Below are positions 39,565-52,988 of a DNA stretch of 64,000 nt, piece after piece. How positions within the stretch are numbered: position 1 is the stretch's first letter; each line of letters opens with the position of its first letter. The translations under genes and the position numbers were made by a program. Under the pieces are notes generated by a model. That model was given only the letters and a program-made list of their open reading frames with translations, was not told the DNA's origin and searched no databases. The stretch is from Aplectana chamaeleonis (taxonomy: Eukaryota; Nematoda; Chromadorea; Rhabditida; Cosmocercidae), in NCBI GenBank assembly GCA_029168955.1, contig JAPDOI010000009.1:1612001-1676000 (forward strand), read 5' to 3'.

Positions 39565-40486
39565 CAAGGAAACAACTGTTAGCCAAGCTGGCTATTCCGA
39601 TCGAAATGTACTCTTCTAGAATCAAATTTCGACGTAGAATTCGAATATAAACTTCGCAGCTGCCTAGAACCAGTCTGAAGAAAGTTATAGGCGTTTTTTC
39701 CTTGATTTTCATACCTATTGTACGCTCCAAAAAGCGCATTAAATTCACGAAAATCTGGAAAAGGACCTCATAATCGTGTTCAGCGTCTTCTAGATTTGGC
39801 TTGAAATTCGCCCTGGCGGGTGATTAGGGGTGCTCCTCATGAATCTGACGCTCACTTGTCGTTTCTTCAAAGTTTTCGACTAAATTTGTTCAAAGCTTCC
39901 CACCGGCAGAAAAATTTGACGGCAAAATCGACTTTCGACAATTTCCGGAATGTGACCACAGATGTGGCTCAAATCGTTTCTCTGGGGTTATTTGCAGTGC
40001 TCAACACGAATCTGATGTCAGTTTATCGATTTTCTACAGCTTACGATAAATTACGCTGGGTATACGGTAGTTGAGCCAGAATCTCAGATTTCCCTCAAAG
40101 TTTCTATGTGAGGGGTATTTGGGGTGCTGTCGATGTTCATTTGTCGATTTTCGAATTATTACGGTAGGTTCAGCCTTCTAAATGACATGTTACCTACCGT
40201 AACCTACAAAAAACCTTAAAATTTTGACAAGCGGACCCCAGATTCGTGTGCAGCACCCCAGATCACCCCTACATTCGTCATTTTAGCAAAACCCGGAAAA
40301 AATTTAAAAACACCACAAAAATTCCGTGGGGGGTAGCTTGTCGCGAAGCTTTAAAAACACTCATAACTTCTTTCAGAGCGGGTCTAGGCAGCTGCGATGC
40401 GCATATTCGGACTGTACGTCCGAAAATGGTTCTAGAAAAGTACATTTCATTCTGAATGGTTAGTACGACTTATAGTAGTTCCCTTG
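39565..40486. mobile_element. TNA-flanked fold-back element, copy 2 (922 bp)
   Basis: The left tip CAAGGAAACAACTGTTAG and right tip ...TAGTTCCCTTG are inverted. Both arms include the GCAGCTGCGATG / CAGCTGCCTAG block and a TTCTAGAA-type word, as in copy 1. TGA precedes the left tip (39562-39564) and follows the right tip (40487-40489). The interior shares the ATCGATTTT...CTTACGATAAATTACG segment with copy 1 in the opposite orientation. Non-autonomous. Confidence 0.83.
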
Positions 40487-40723
40487 TGAGAGCCATCCGT
40501 ACACATTAGGAGGCATTCAACGCTCACAAGTGGACCTTATGAATAGGGGTATACACTGTTTAGCTTCATTCATTCGCTTATAACATGATAATCGTCATGT
40601 GATATACAAAGCCAGTGAATGTACGGAAAACATAGAAATGCGCCACAAAATTGAGAGGAAATGACATCACCAAAAACATTTAGGTTTCGCATTTACATAG
40701 GTTAGGTTTTGGTTACGGGAGAT

Positions 40724-42739
40724 CTCACAAGTGAACACGGCTGTCCCCTCAGTCTCTGCCCGCAGCGAGACGAGCAGGGTATTCTGCTGTCCGACCATCA
40801 ATGCGATGACTCGACATGCATGGTATGGATTCGCTTACACTGTCTGCAGACTCTCGCGCAGAGATCCGGCTGGCAGCATTCGTCAACGGTTTCGGGTTTT
40901 AGCCTGCCTTTGGCTAAACTGTAGGGTGTTGATAACGGATTTAAAAGTTCCTAACAAAGAAAAAACTAATATCCAAACAAACAATGAAGCGGATGTGTGA
41001 AAATATGCGTTTTCGTGGAAAAATCGCTAAAATGAAACGATTTATAATAAGGAACGTCGATAAATAAAGTAATTTTGCTATGCCTCGGCGTTTTTTCAGT
41101 GTTTATTCTTATTTTTACGTATGAAACCGTGAAATAATTAGTGGAGCCTTCTATTTACCGAACCAGAACTTCAACGCTTATAACTTTACCTTTGAGTAAT
41201 GTTCTTGAATAGAAGATTGCATCGCTGCGATTTCAGTTTTCACAATGGTTCGAATATACTCGAAGTGAAAATGGATGAAACTAACCCATATAATACATTA
41301 ATGGGCGTTTATGAGACCGTTTATCACTCTACTGGTGTTCAATTGACTTCAACCAGAAATTTTGAAGTAGGTGATATGAGATTTCAAAAACCGCGCGCTC
41401 TTATCGAATTTCGAGCGTGGGAAAATCGCGGTTGCGCTAACAGAAACAGAAAGTAATATATCTGCTAACATATCGTCTCTGATGGAATTACGTGCGTCCC
41501 CAGGAGCAGCAACGACAAGAGGAGATAGCCGCTGAGATCGCGCGCTTCAACGGTCATCACATTTTAGGAGGCGTTCAGCCCACCACTCGGGAGTGCAAAA
41601 ATTGTTTGGATTTTCTGGCGAGTAGACTCGCTCATTGAGTATCCGGAAACTGCTAAAAAATCATTTTGAAATTTCCCATTATATTTGAACTGTATTCTAC
41701 CAAATCTCAATTTGCAGCTGTACACTTGTATTCCTCACGACTTCACTTATGTGAAATACTGAACCAACCGTTATTGTATTTTTCCACTGCATGCCCAATC
41801 TCCTGTTTTTTCTGTGATGGTGAAGCGCTCCACGATTAGTTGATAAAAAATTGTTTTCATCCGCCTTCTGTAGCAATTTTTCTTGTTCCCGTCATCAGCA
41901 AAAAAAAAACCATTCGTGTCATTTCAAATCAGAAAGCATTGTTTATAGAAGCTCGTTTAACCAAACTTTTTGACGGATCAAAAATTGTTCCTAATTCTTT
42001 TTCAGGTATAACATTACCAACTTTAATCCATTCAGTCCTTATCATTTAGGTTTGGAATGAGTATCAAAGTCAGTGTATGCACATAATTTTATTCGCTATC
42101 TATTCTTTAATCAATTAATTTACTCATACATTTTGTTCGGTGTTTTTTTATTTCATTTATGTTTCGAGCGATTCATTTTTACATGTGTCCAAGTGTCTTT
42201 TCCCTTTTCTAGAGTTTTTACCTAGTTATCATTGATTTTTAAACAGCTATGCAGTCATGTTTTTTAATGATTTTGTTTTTATTTTATTTCATTTTGTTCA
42301 AGTATTTTCTGAGTGCAATTCTAAATTTTATTGAGCTATATTACTTTGATTTTCGCCACGCGGAATAATGTTGTGGCCACATTTTAATTTTCTATTTTTT
42401 AAGAGAAACTTAATCTATATATGTGTCATGCAATCCACCCATAATTTGATATCTGAAAGTTTAACTTGGACTGTAATGGATTCTACGTCATTCCATGCCG
42501 TTAAAAACCCGCTTCACAGCCAAGTGCATCACATTGTTTACCGAAATCAGTTCACATAACCCTAATCTCATCGATTATGACGGTTGGGTGCCTCCGTGAT
42601 GTCAGTTGGGGTGCTGCAACCCCATCCACAAGTGTGCCTCATTTCTCTGCTCGGGCTGGGCGGTGGGTGAGAGGCATGCGGCGAGGAGAGTGCGCGACGA
42701 CGGTGGGAAAATGCCAAGCGACGCATGTTCACTTGTGAG
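40724..42739. other. 2-kb segment bounded by a perfect 14-bp inverted repeat
   Basis: CTCACAAGTGAACA at 40724-40737 and its exact complement at 42726-42739. The interval is mostly AT-rich with a GC-richer left end. It may be a TIR element or chance. No target duplication is visible and no transposase is recognised. Confidence 0.35.
41199..41456 (+). CDS. Hypothetical 85-codon ORF (weak)
   Basis: An open frame of 85 codons within the 2-kb segment. It is fairly polar with no signal peptide, membrane segment or motif that I recognise (contains MDETNPYN and FRAWENRG). The next ~150 bases hold another short open stretch in a different frame (after a CCCCAG that could be an acceptor). That hints at exons but is not evidence. 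It could equally be non-coding. Confidence 0.15.
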   Translation: MFLNRRLHRCDFSFHNGSNILEVKMDETNPYNTLMGVYETVYHSTGVQLTSTRNFEVGDMRFQKPRALIEFRAWENRGCANRNRK

Positions 42740-44120
42740 AACTCCTTAGACCGTTAGGTTTTTCTACGATGAATTCGATTACACAAAAAAGAGACCAAGT
42801 CACACTTCCACGGAGTCTGAGAAAATCGCTACAATTTGACCAAATCACGCTCCTGGGGGGTCTGCAGGGTCAAGCACGGCGTTGCGTAATTCTTCAAAAT
42901 CGGAGTGACCCTCCACTATTTTTTTTTTCAAAATCCAAAATTTTTGCGATGCGACCCCCCCCCGAGATGCGATTTCTGGGAAGTTTAATTGCGATTAATA
43001 AAACTGTCAGACGCCGAAAATTTGTTTAGTAGTCGGGCTCAAGCGACTAAAGCCTGATCAATGCTATGATCTTTCCCTTTGGGGACCAAAAAAGTCGAGA
43101 ATTTTTGAAGTATCTTCACCAAATTTTCATTTATGGTTCGAAATCATGGCGATACCCCAACCTTCATTTTTGGGCCAAAATTTTTGCGACCCCACCCCCG
43201 CCACCCGTTGCGAAATTTCGCAACCCAGCTTGATCCTGATTACGTCGGAACTCGTCCGCGCGGCGCTGTCCGATCTCGTCCGCGGCGAGCCGTCCGAACT
43301 CGTCCGCCGGGGTCCTCCATAGAATTGAAGCTACAATCGGTGGCTTTTCCAAGTAACCGACAGTGTTGTGAGGGTTACCGCCGTGAATACTTGAGAAATG
43401 ATGAAAAAGAAATTAGCGGGAAATATCTCCTAATTGTTTTATCTTTCAACATATTATTTGTGCGATTCAATATATTTTTTGTCTCTATACTTATAATGTG
43501 TGTATTTCTAATTACACTGTGTTTATGTACGCTTAAAATAATTTCTGTCAGTCGATTCCGGTCTTTGAACGACGGTGTTTAATGTTGGTGTGAACAAAAA
43601 TTTTCATTCAAACACGACCGTAACGCAGCATTAAAATGCAACTAAAATGAAATACTCTGACAACGTCCTCAGTAATATATAGGTTTATTTATGAAGTGAG
43701 GAAACGGTATGTAATGAAGTGATTGCGCTCCATTTTCTGATTTTAGGTACATGGGCTGCCTATACAACGATTCCGAGGTTTCTTTTTTTTGGTGGTTCTC
43801 ACAAAAGATTCCTATCCTTCGTTTTTCTGTTTTCTGAAGGATCATATTTTTCTGAAGGATTCGGCACAAGGGTTCAAGAAAGGATCATTAACGAGATTTA
43901 TTAGCGAGTTAATTGCACCGCTAGCCATCAACTGCGTGAATTGGACCTCCAATTTTTTCGCTCTTTTGGATTACTACCGCTTTATGATTAGTTGAGCTCT
44001 CCCGTATTTCTTTCTGCTTTTTATTGTCCCTTTTTGCTAACATTTTCAGTCAATGGTTTGCCAACCGTGATTTACGGATTATTATTTTTCCTTGACTGAA
44101 GAAAGCTCAGATAGATTTGG
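42740..44120. other. Intergenic, AT-rich, no supported gene
   Basis: Contains a GC-rich patch at about 43240-43320 (GGAACTCGTCCG, GATCTCGTCCGCGG) whose inverted counterpart lies at about 50030-50125. The rest is AT-rich sequence with only short unsupported ORFs. Confidence 0.6.
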
Positions 44121-44286
44121 CTAAAATTTGAGCAGCAGGTGTCTTCTGAACCCCTTCACTTATATCCAGAAGGAAATCTTCAGAAATTTTGTTTCAAGGT
44201 TCTATAAACTATTTTATAAAATTATAAGTGATCACAAGGCCTAGGCAAAACCAAACCTCTCCAGCCGCTTCGCGGCTGGAGCGATA
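44121..44286 (+). repeat. Dispersed repeat A, copy 2 (with hairpin)
   Basis: Second copy of the repeat at 32617-32785, same orientation, same terminal hairpin CCAGCCGC-TTC-GCGGCTGG. Confidence 0.85.
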
Positions 44287-44389
44287 GATAGATTACGAGG
44301 CAGCTCTCTGGTTCCCCCACTCTTCCTTTTGAAAATAACTATGTGTCATTCGATACTGGATTCAATTCATTTATCAAAACCTATCCTAC

Positions 44390-48129
<3,740 letters not shown>

Positions 48130-48168
48130 GTGAATTTGTGTGTACGTATGTGTGTATGTATGTATGAT

Positions 48169-48327
48169 CTAGTTCCACAATCGCGTTCAGTCCGCAAAGT
48201 CTCATTATCACAATCGTAGAAGCGACGCGTTTTTCTGAGAATGATTCTAGTTGATTTTTTCAAAAACAACCGCTTCGCTTCTACGATTGTGATAATGAGG
48301 ACTGAACGCGATTGCGGAACTGAACTA
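48169..48327. repeat. Hairpin repeat, ~60-bp arms
   Basis: The left arm (GTTCCACAATCGCGTTCAGT ... CATTATCACAATCGTAGAAGCG) and right arm (CGCTTCTACGATTGTGATAATG ... ACTGAACGCGATTGCGGAAC) are inverted copies around a ~60-bp loop, with short GTAT microsatellites outside both. The outer tip is the same 21-bp word found at the LINE's 5' edge. Confidence 0.85.
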
Positions 48328-48427
48328 TATGTATGTATGTATGTGTGCGTTTCTCTGTGTGTTTGTTTGACCGTTTATTCGGCTTGACTTTCAAGACGGG
48401 CGACCTTACGCGTACGGGCTCAAGAGC

Positions 48428-48908
48428 GCGCAGAACGCCGCAAAGAGTGTGCAGGTCCTGAGTGGGATTTCGCGAAGAGCCGTAGAAAGTGTGCGGGACC
48501 CAGTGGTAGTGCGCCGGACGCTGCACTAGGTGTGTGGGACCCAAATGAAAGTGAGGGGGGGCGTAAAAAAAATGTGCGAGACCCAAGGGAGGTAAGAAGT
48601 GTGCGGGGCCCAAGTGACAGTGCGCCGGACGCCGTATAAAATGTGGGGGACCCAAGTGAGAGTGAGTAGGACGCCGAAGAAATTGTGCGGGACCTCAGCG
48701 GTGCACCAGACGCCGTAGAAAATGTGTGGGACCCAAATGCGAGTGCGCCGGACGTCGTAGGAAGTGTGCGGGACCGAAGTGGGAGTGAGCCGGACGCCGT
48801 GTAAAAAGTGTGGGACCCAAGTGGGAGTGCGCCAGACGCCATAGGGAGTATGCGGGATCTAAGTGGGAGTGCGCCGGACACTGTAGAAAGTGTGCGGGAC
48901 CCTAAAGG
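48428..48908. repeat. Degenerate 42-bp tandem array, about 11 units
   Basis: Units such as 48724-48849 are 42 bp with landmarks CGCCGGACGCCGTAG, AAAGTGTG(C)GGGACC and AAGTGGGAGTG; others vary by a few bases. It keeps a 168-codon minus-strand frame open (48420-48926) made of 14-residue units like ALPLGSRTLSTVSG. I regard that as a by-product of the 42-bp period, not a gene. Confidence 0.88.
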
Positions 48909-48958
48909 GTGAGCGCAGAACTTCAAAATCGTTTTGTGCGTCTATAAGAGAGTGTATA

Positions 48959-49160
48959 TAGTGAAGTCCACCAAGAGTGTCTAATTTACTTATCAATGAG
49001 AAGCGGTTGATTGAAGATAAATGAGCATAAAACTCGTTGCAGCACAACCGCTCTCGCTCAATCCGTGTCTGGTGTGCTGGTATGGGATTCATGCACGTTG
49101 ATCCCCAGCCGACCGCTCCTTATTGATTAGTGGATGAGACACTCTTGGTGGACTCCACTA
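48959..49160. mobile_element. TA-flanked palindromic MITE (202 bp)
   Basis: The arms TAGTGAAGTCCACCAAGAGT and its near-complement (ACTCTTGGTGGACTCCACTA) run about 55 bp inward (to AGCGGTTGAT / CAGCCGACCGCT). TA dinucleotides lie outside both tips (48957-48958, 49161-49162), consistent with Tc1/mariner-type insertion. No coding capacity. Confidence 0.8.
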
Positions 49161-49164
49161 TACC

Positions 49165-49535
49165 ACCCCTTTCTTCACCTCGCCTCCCCCTTAACCACTC
49201 ATTCCAACTGCTTAGCTGTTTATATGCACCAACCTTTCTAAATCGGGTTTATATACGATGGAAATGTGAGTTAATAAAAATATGCATCCAGAAAACACAA
49301 ACATCATTATACTTCATTTGGCAATAAAAGTAGCAGGGTGTCGGTTGGTCATGAAGGCCTTTACTAAATCTGAAACAGCGGTTGTCCTTATCCTGACAGA
49401 AATGAATATAAATGAGCTACCATTTTAGGACCTCTTAAAACTAGAGAAGGGTCGGTGTGTAACTGCATAACAAAGTAGGTTAGCAAGGTTTGCAATGCTT
49501 AGTAACTTCTGATTGCTCGAGCGTTGTCGTCGAAA
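49165..49535. other. Spacer, nothing recognised
   Basis: AT-rich sequence with no supported ORF or repeat. Confidence 0.6.
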
Positions 49536-49538
49536 CCA

Positions 49539-49735
49539 GCTAATGGGCCGGCGCAACCGGACTCCAGCGACAGAGGCCGGCGATAGCCGGCAAGCGTGAG
49601 AACTTCTGAACGCCAACTCACATAGAATCAGCCGATGTCGATTATACTCAAAATGAAGGCGAAGCCGGAAAATGGGCCGGCGTAGCCGGAACCCAGCGGC
49701 AGAGGCCGGCGTCAGCCGGCCGACGCCGCTGGTTG
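49539..49735 (+). repeat. Two-unit ~125-bp tandem repeat, GCCGGC-rich
   Basis: Two units start near 49539 and 49663 and share AATGGGCCGGCG, CCAGCG(A/G)CAGAGGCCGGCG and AGCCGGC. The sequence between the GC blocks is AT-rich. Confidence 0.75.
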
Positions 49736-50029
49736 TATAGACTATCGAGGGGTTGGCTGATTTTGAAGCGGTTTGATTGAGTTGGTATTTTTTCCTTGAG
49801 TTGACAGTCTTAAAAACATCGCATCTACTATTTAGGTCTGTATGAGTCCAGATAAGATCCCACTAGAAGTCCAATATTGCAAACGAAAACATTCCGCCAG
49901 TTTCATGTACCGGTAGAGATTCATTAACTAAAACAGGTGCAATTACAAAAAAACATTATATTTTGAAGGCCCCCTGTGCTCGAGCACCTTCCCTTGATGT
50001 CAATGTATTTCGGCGATATGCGTGCCGGA

Positions 50030-50125
50030 AAGGTTCGGACGCCAGGCGGACGAGTTCAGACATCGCGCCGCGGACGAGATCGGACGGCCCTGATCGGACG
50101 AGTTCCGACACAGTCCTTGATCCTG
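50030..50125. repeat. CGGACGAGTTC-rich repeat
   Basis: Repeated GGACGAGTTC and GGACGAGATCGGACGG words, followed by TTGATCCTGGGG. The complementary words occur at about 43240-43320, so this is one repeat family in two orientations. Confidence 0.65.
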
Positions 50126-50234
50126 GGGGTCTGAGAAAATTGCCAAAAAAATAACCAAGAAAAACCATCATAGGAGGAAGGGCGCTGATTAGAATTGGCT
50201 TTCCAAACACCTTTTGCAGTATCTTATAGCACTT

Positions 50235-50455
50235 CTCAGGCGATTCGCGGACCCGAGCCGCCTGACAGTTCGGCTCGTGTTTCCCCATTTTCCGGGCCAC
50301 TGCTGTTGCTATCCGAGCCACTGTTGTTGCCGTCCGAGCTAACTGGAGGAGCCCGGACAGCAACAGCTGTGGCCCGGACAGCAACAGCAGTGGCCCGGAG
50401 ATTAAGGAAACACGAGCAGAACTGTCAGTCGGCTCGGGGCCGCGATTCGCCTGAG
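50235..50455. mobile_element. Palindromic MITE-like element, ~105-bp arms
   Basis: The left arm, CTCAGGCGATTCGCGG onward (CGAGCCGCCTGACAGTTC, GGGCCACTGCTGTTGCT), is inverted in the right arm, which ends CGATTCGCCTGAG. Each arm contains 2-3 copies of a ~21-bp GCTGTTGCT(A/G)TCCG(A/G)GCC unit. No coding capacity. Confidence 0.87.
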
Positions 50456-51029
50456 TTGTTTTTCTCCATTCCAAATATTTTAAAATTATGGAATATCTAT
50501 GACGCTGTTATTCGGAAAGATTTTAGACAGAGGACCTGCAGAACTTTTCCTGTAGATTCAAATGTTAAAGTAAAAAATCTTGTTTCATACGAATGATCAC
50601 TCGAAAATTAACTGAAGACACAACTGATGACTATTAACAAAGTGCGTTTCATTGTTTATGAACACCTCTGTTTTTGACGATACCGCTTTTCGACGTAACG
50701 CTTCGCGGTTTTCACTACTACTAGCGTACGCAGGGTGTCGGGAAACCTACATATCCATGTTTTTGGGGTTTCCTCCTTTCAAGAACTTTTCTTATAACAA
50801 TTTTTCTGATTTTCGACCGTTTTATTGTTTATGAACATTTTGAATAAACGGCGACTAAGACACTTTCAATTATTTGCCGACCTACATTTTTGGATCAGGA
50901 TTGACGAATACTACTATTCTAAATATGGCTTGTGATTCTGACCTTTTCAGAGTGAGAAAAGTTCAGATCCGGGCCCCCATAAGGCCGAACCGCTAGGCCG
51001 GCCGGGCTAGCTTGAGTGGTTCGATTGTA

Positions 51030-51308
51030 CTGTGCTTATCTGGGCCAAAATCCGGTCCGCAATTGCGTCTCGACACGCTTTGCGGCCGCACGCTCCCGAG
51101 TCGGAAGAGCTTCCAGCGCCGCAGCCGCCGATCTGCTGACTCGAGGTGGGTTTTGGAAAGTGGAAACTAACAAAAATTGGAGAGAATTGTATAAAAAAGC
51201 CACATCGACTCGGCTTTGGCGCTGGAAACCCGACTGACTCGAGCGCGTGCGGCTGCGAAGCGTATCGAGACGCAATTGCGGACCGGATTTTGGCCCAGAT
51301 AAGCACAG
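51030..51308. mobile_element. MITE family E, copy 1 (279 bp)
   Basis: The terminal inverted repeats CTGTGCTTATCTGGGCC...GGCCCAGATAAGCACAG lead into ~80-bp arms with CGCAATTGCGTCTCGA(C) and GCGGCCGCAC. TA lies at both outer edges. Two more copies are at 61505-61746 and 63578-63856. Tc1/mariner-type MITE inferred. Confidence 0.9.
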
Positions 51309-51647
51309 TACACAAAAAATTGGAAATGACTCAGCGCGCACGGTGCCTTTGAGACCAAGTTCTCATCCTCGCAAACAAGTCTGGTGCCAATTCACAAACG
51401 CCGGAGGGATAGCAGGGTCGGTTGGTCTTGGCGAGGACCGATCATTCGACCGTATGCGGCGACCACGCGTCCCTTCCCACTGTGCCACACGCGTCCCCGG
51501 AATAGGGTATACACGCTTCAACAACTAGGTTTTCTAGAAATAATCGCAATTACGAATATTTTTCCTCAATTACTCAGAAATTATAATCTTAAATCGAGTT
51601 GTGGTCAAATGGAAGCAGCCGGTATGTGCAGCCACAGGTATCTTCAA

Positions 51648-52133
51648 AGGCACAATACACCCTAAGATATAAATTCCGAGATTTCCATTTAATTGTATGG
51701 TAGACCCCTCCTGTTAAACACTGGAAAAGCACGAGATGTCAATTCCTCCAAATAAGCGAGATATACATAGGCGACCACCACAGGCCCGACCCCTTCATTG
51801 ACCACTACGGGCCACGGCCTTTTTATTGATTTTCTAACTCGGTAGTGGCCAGATGTATGGATGAATTTCAACTGCGTTTTCGATTTTCACTTCCTTGCAG
51901 GTCCATCTCTTTATCCTGGTTTGCTCTCAGCAACAACTGCGAATAAAGACAATTACAGAGATGGGACAACTCGTCCACCAAATCCCCGCCCTCAAAACAT
52001 AGGCATCTAAAAAGCCGTCGAATTCCGTTCGTAAGAAGCTTTAAGCGATTTCAGAGATACCACAGTGATGAACGCGTGATCCTCCCCAAGATGAGCATAA
52101 AATCTGAAGAAAATTCTAGATGACCTGTGCCTT
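51648..52133. mobile_element. Short-TIR element family D, copy 1 (486 bp)
   Basis: It starts AGGCACAATACACC and ends ...ATGACCTGTGCCT (inverted AGGCACA). TCAA flanks it on both sides (51644-51647, 52134-52137), a possible 4-bp target duplication. The interior shares AATTCCTCCAAATAAGCGAGATATA and CGACCACCACAGGCCCGACC with the copy at 54195-54634. No transposase. Confidence 0.8.
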
Positions 52134-52900
52134 CAAGAACATGAAATTTCAGCAAAAAAAAGGATGTATTGTCATGTCGTTCTGACTCCTGCCGTGATCA
52201 GCTCCGAGCCGACCACCACCACAACCTGTGCGACTCCAGTTCATATATAAAAGCCTCAAAACTCGACGCTTAAACACCCTATCACAAGATTTTCCCAGAC
52301 CAGGTATTAAATTTGCGGATCCCTCAACAGCTTCCACAATAAAAGAACACCTAAACGAGTCTTTTATTAACTGTAACGAAAATTACGCGAAAAAAGAATC
52401 ACTAGCATGAATACGAGAAGAAAATACACTTTAAACAAACTCAAGCTCTCGAGCACGCGCTCTCCGCTGCTGCAGCTGCTGCCGGCCGTTGCACACTCTC
52501 TTTAACACAGAAAAAAATCTATGACTTTACAAAAACACTTGAGACAGTCCTTTAGCGGACAACTAGATGTGACGGGTAAAGGAAGAGAACCGAGTGGATA
52601 AAATACACTGAAACAACGCCAAATACAAAAGCAAGACACGCTTACAAGCCTGATGATGTTTCTCTTACAAATTCAAGAAAAAATTACACTTATTTGGGAA
52701 CAAAACAAAAGCGCGAGTCAAATATCAAACCACCGCCGCCGCAATAGAGAGAGAAAGAGAGTAGATGGAAAATACAGAAACGTATGCATAATTATGATCA
52801 AAAATAGCCAGCAGAATACAATTGACAACGTCCGTCTCTGAAACAAACATGGGCTCGGGAAAGGTGAAAGGGTAGGCTCATGGCATAGAGGTGCGCGAGT
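52134..52900. other. Downstream flank / probable 3' UTR side of ret-1
   Basis: No independent gene recognised. The part next to the ret-1 stop codon should include its 3' UTR on the minus strand. The far part (52440-52900) is AT-rich with scattered short repeats. Confidence 0.5.
52363..52368 (-). promoter_or_regulatory. Possible AATAAA polyadenylation signal for ret-1
   Basis: A minus-strand AATAAA about 560 bases downstream of the ret-1 stop. A variant AATAAG lies closer (around 52690). Either could be the real signal; neither can be chosen from sequence alone. Confidence 0.25.
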
Positions 52901-52924
52901 TCGCTCAGACTCAGACAGCAGATT

Positions 52925-52988
52925 TTACTGATCCTTCTTCTCAACCTCCACTTGAGCCTTCTTCAAGAACGGCACCTTCTCCTCCAAC
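52925..52988 (-). CDS. ret-1: ret-1 exon 7 with stop
   Basis: 64 bp after a TTTTCAG acceptor. Encodes LEEKVPFLKKAQVEVEKKDQ and TAA at 52925-52927. The KVPFLKK stretch corresponds to the KIPGLKRK-type end of other reticulons. The preceding 2.9-kb intron contains at least four transposon-like elements. Confidence 0.94.

Noticed and set aside
48420..48926. 168-codon ORF of ALPLGSRTLSTVSG-like repeats
   Set aside because: It coincides with the degenerate 42-bp tandem array; a second overlapping frame is also open, as expected from the period alone.
49956..50474. 172-codon minus-strand ORF (and the overlapping plus ORF)
   Set aside because: Both cross the palindromic element 50235-50455, which explains the open frames on both strands.
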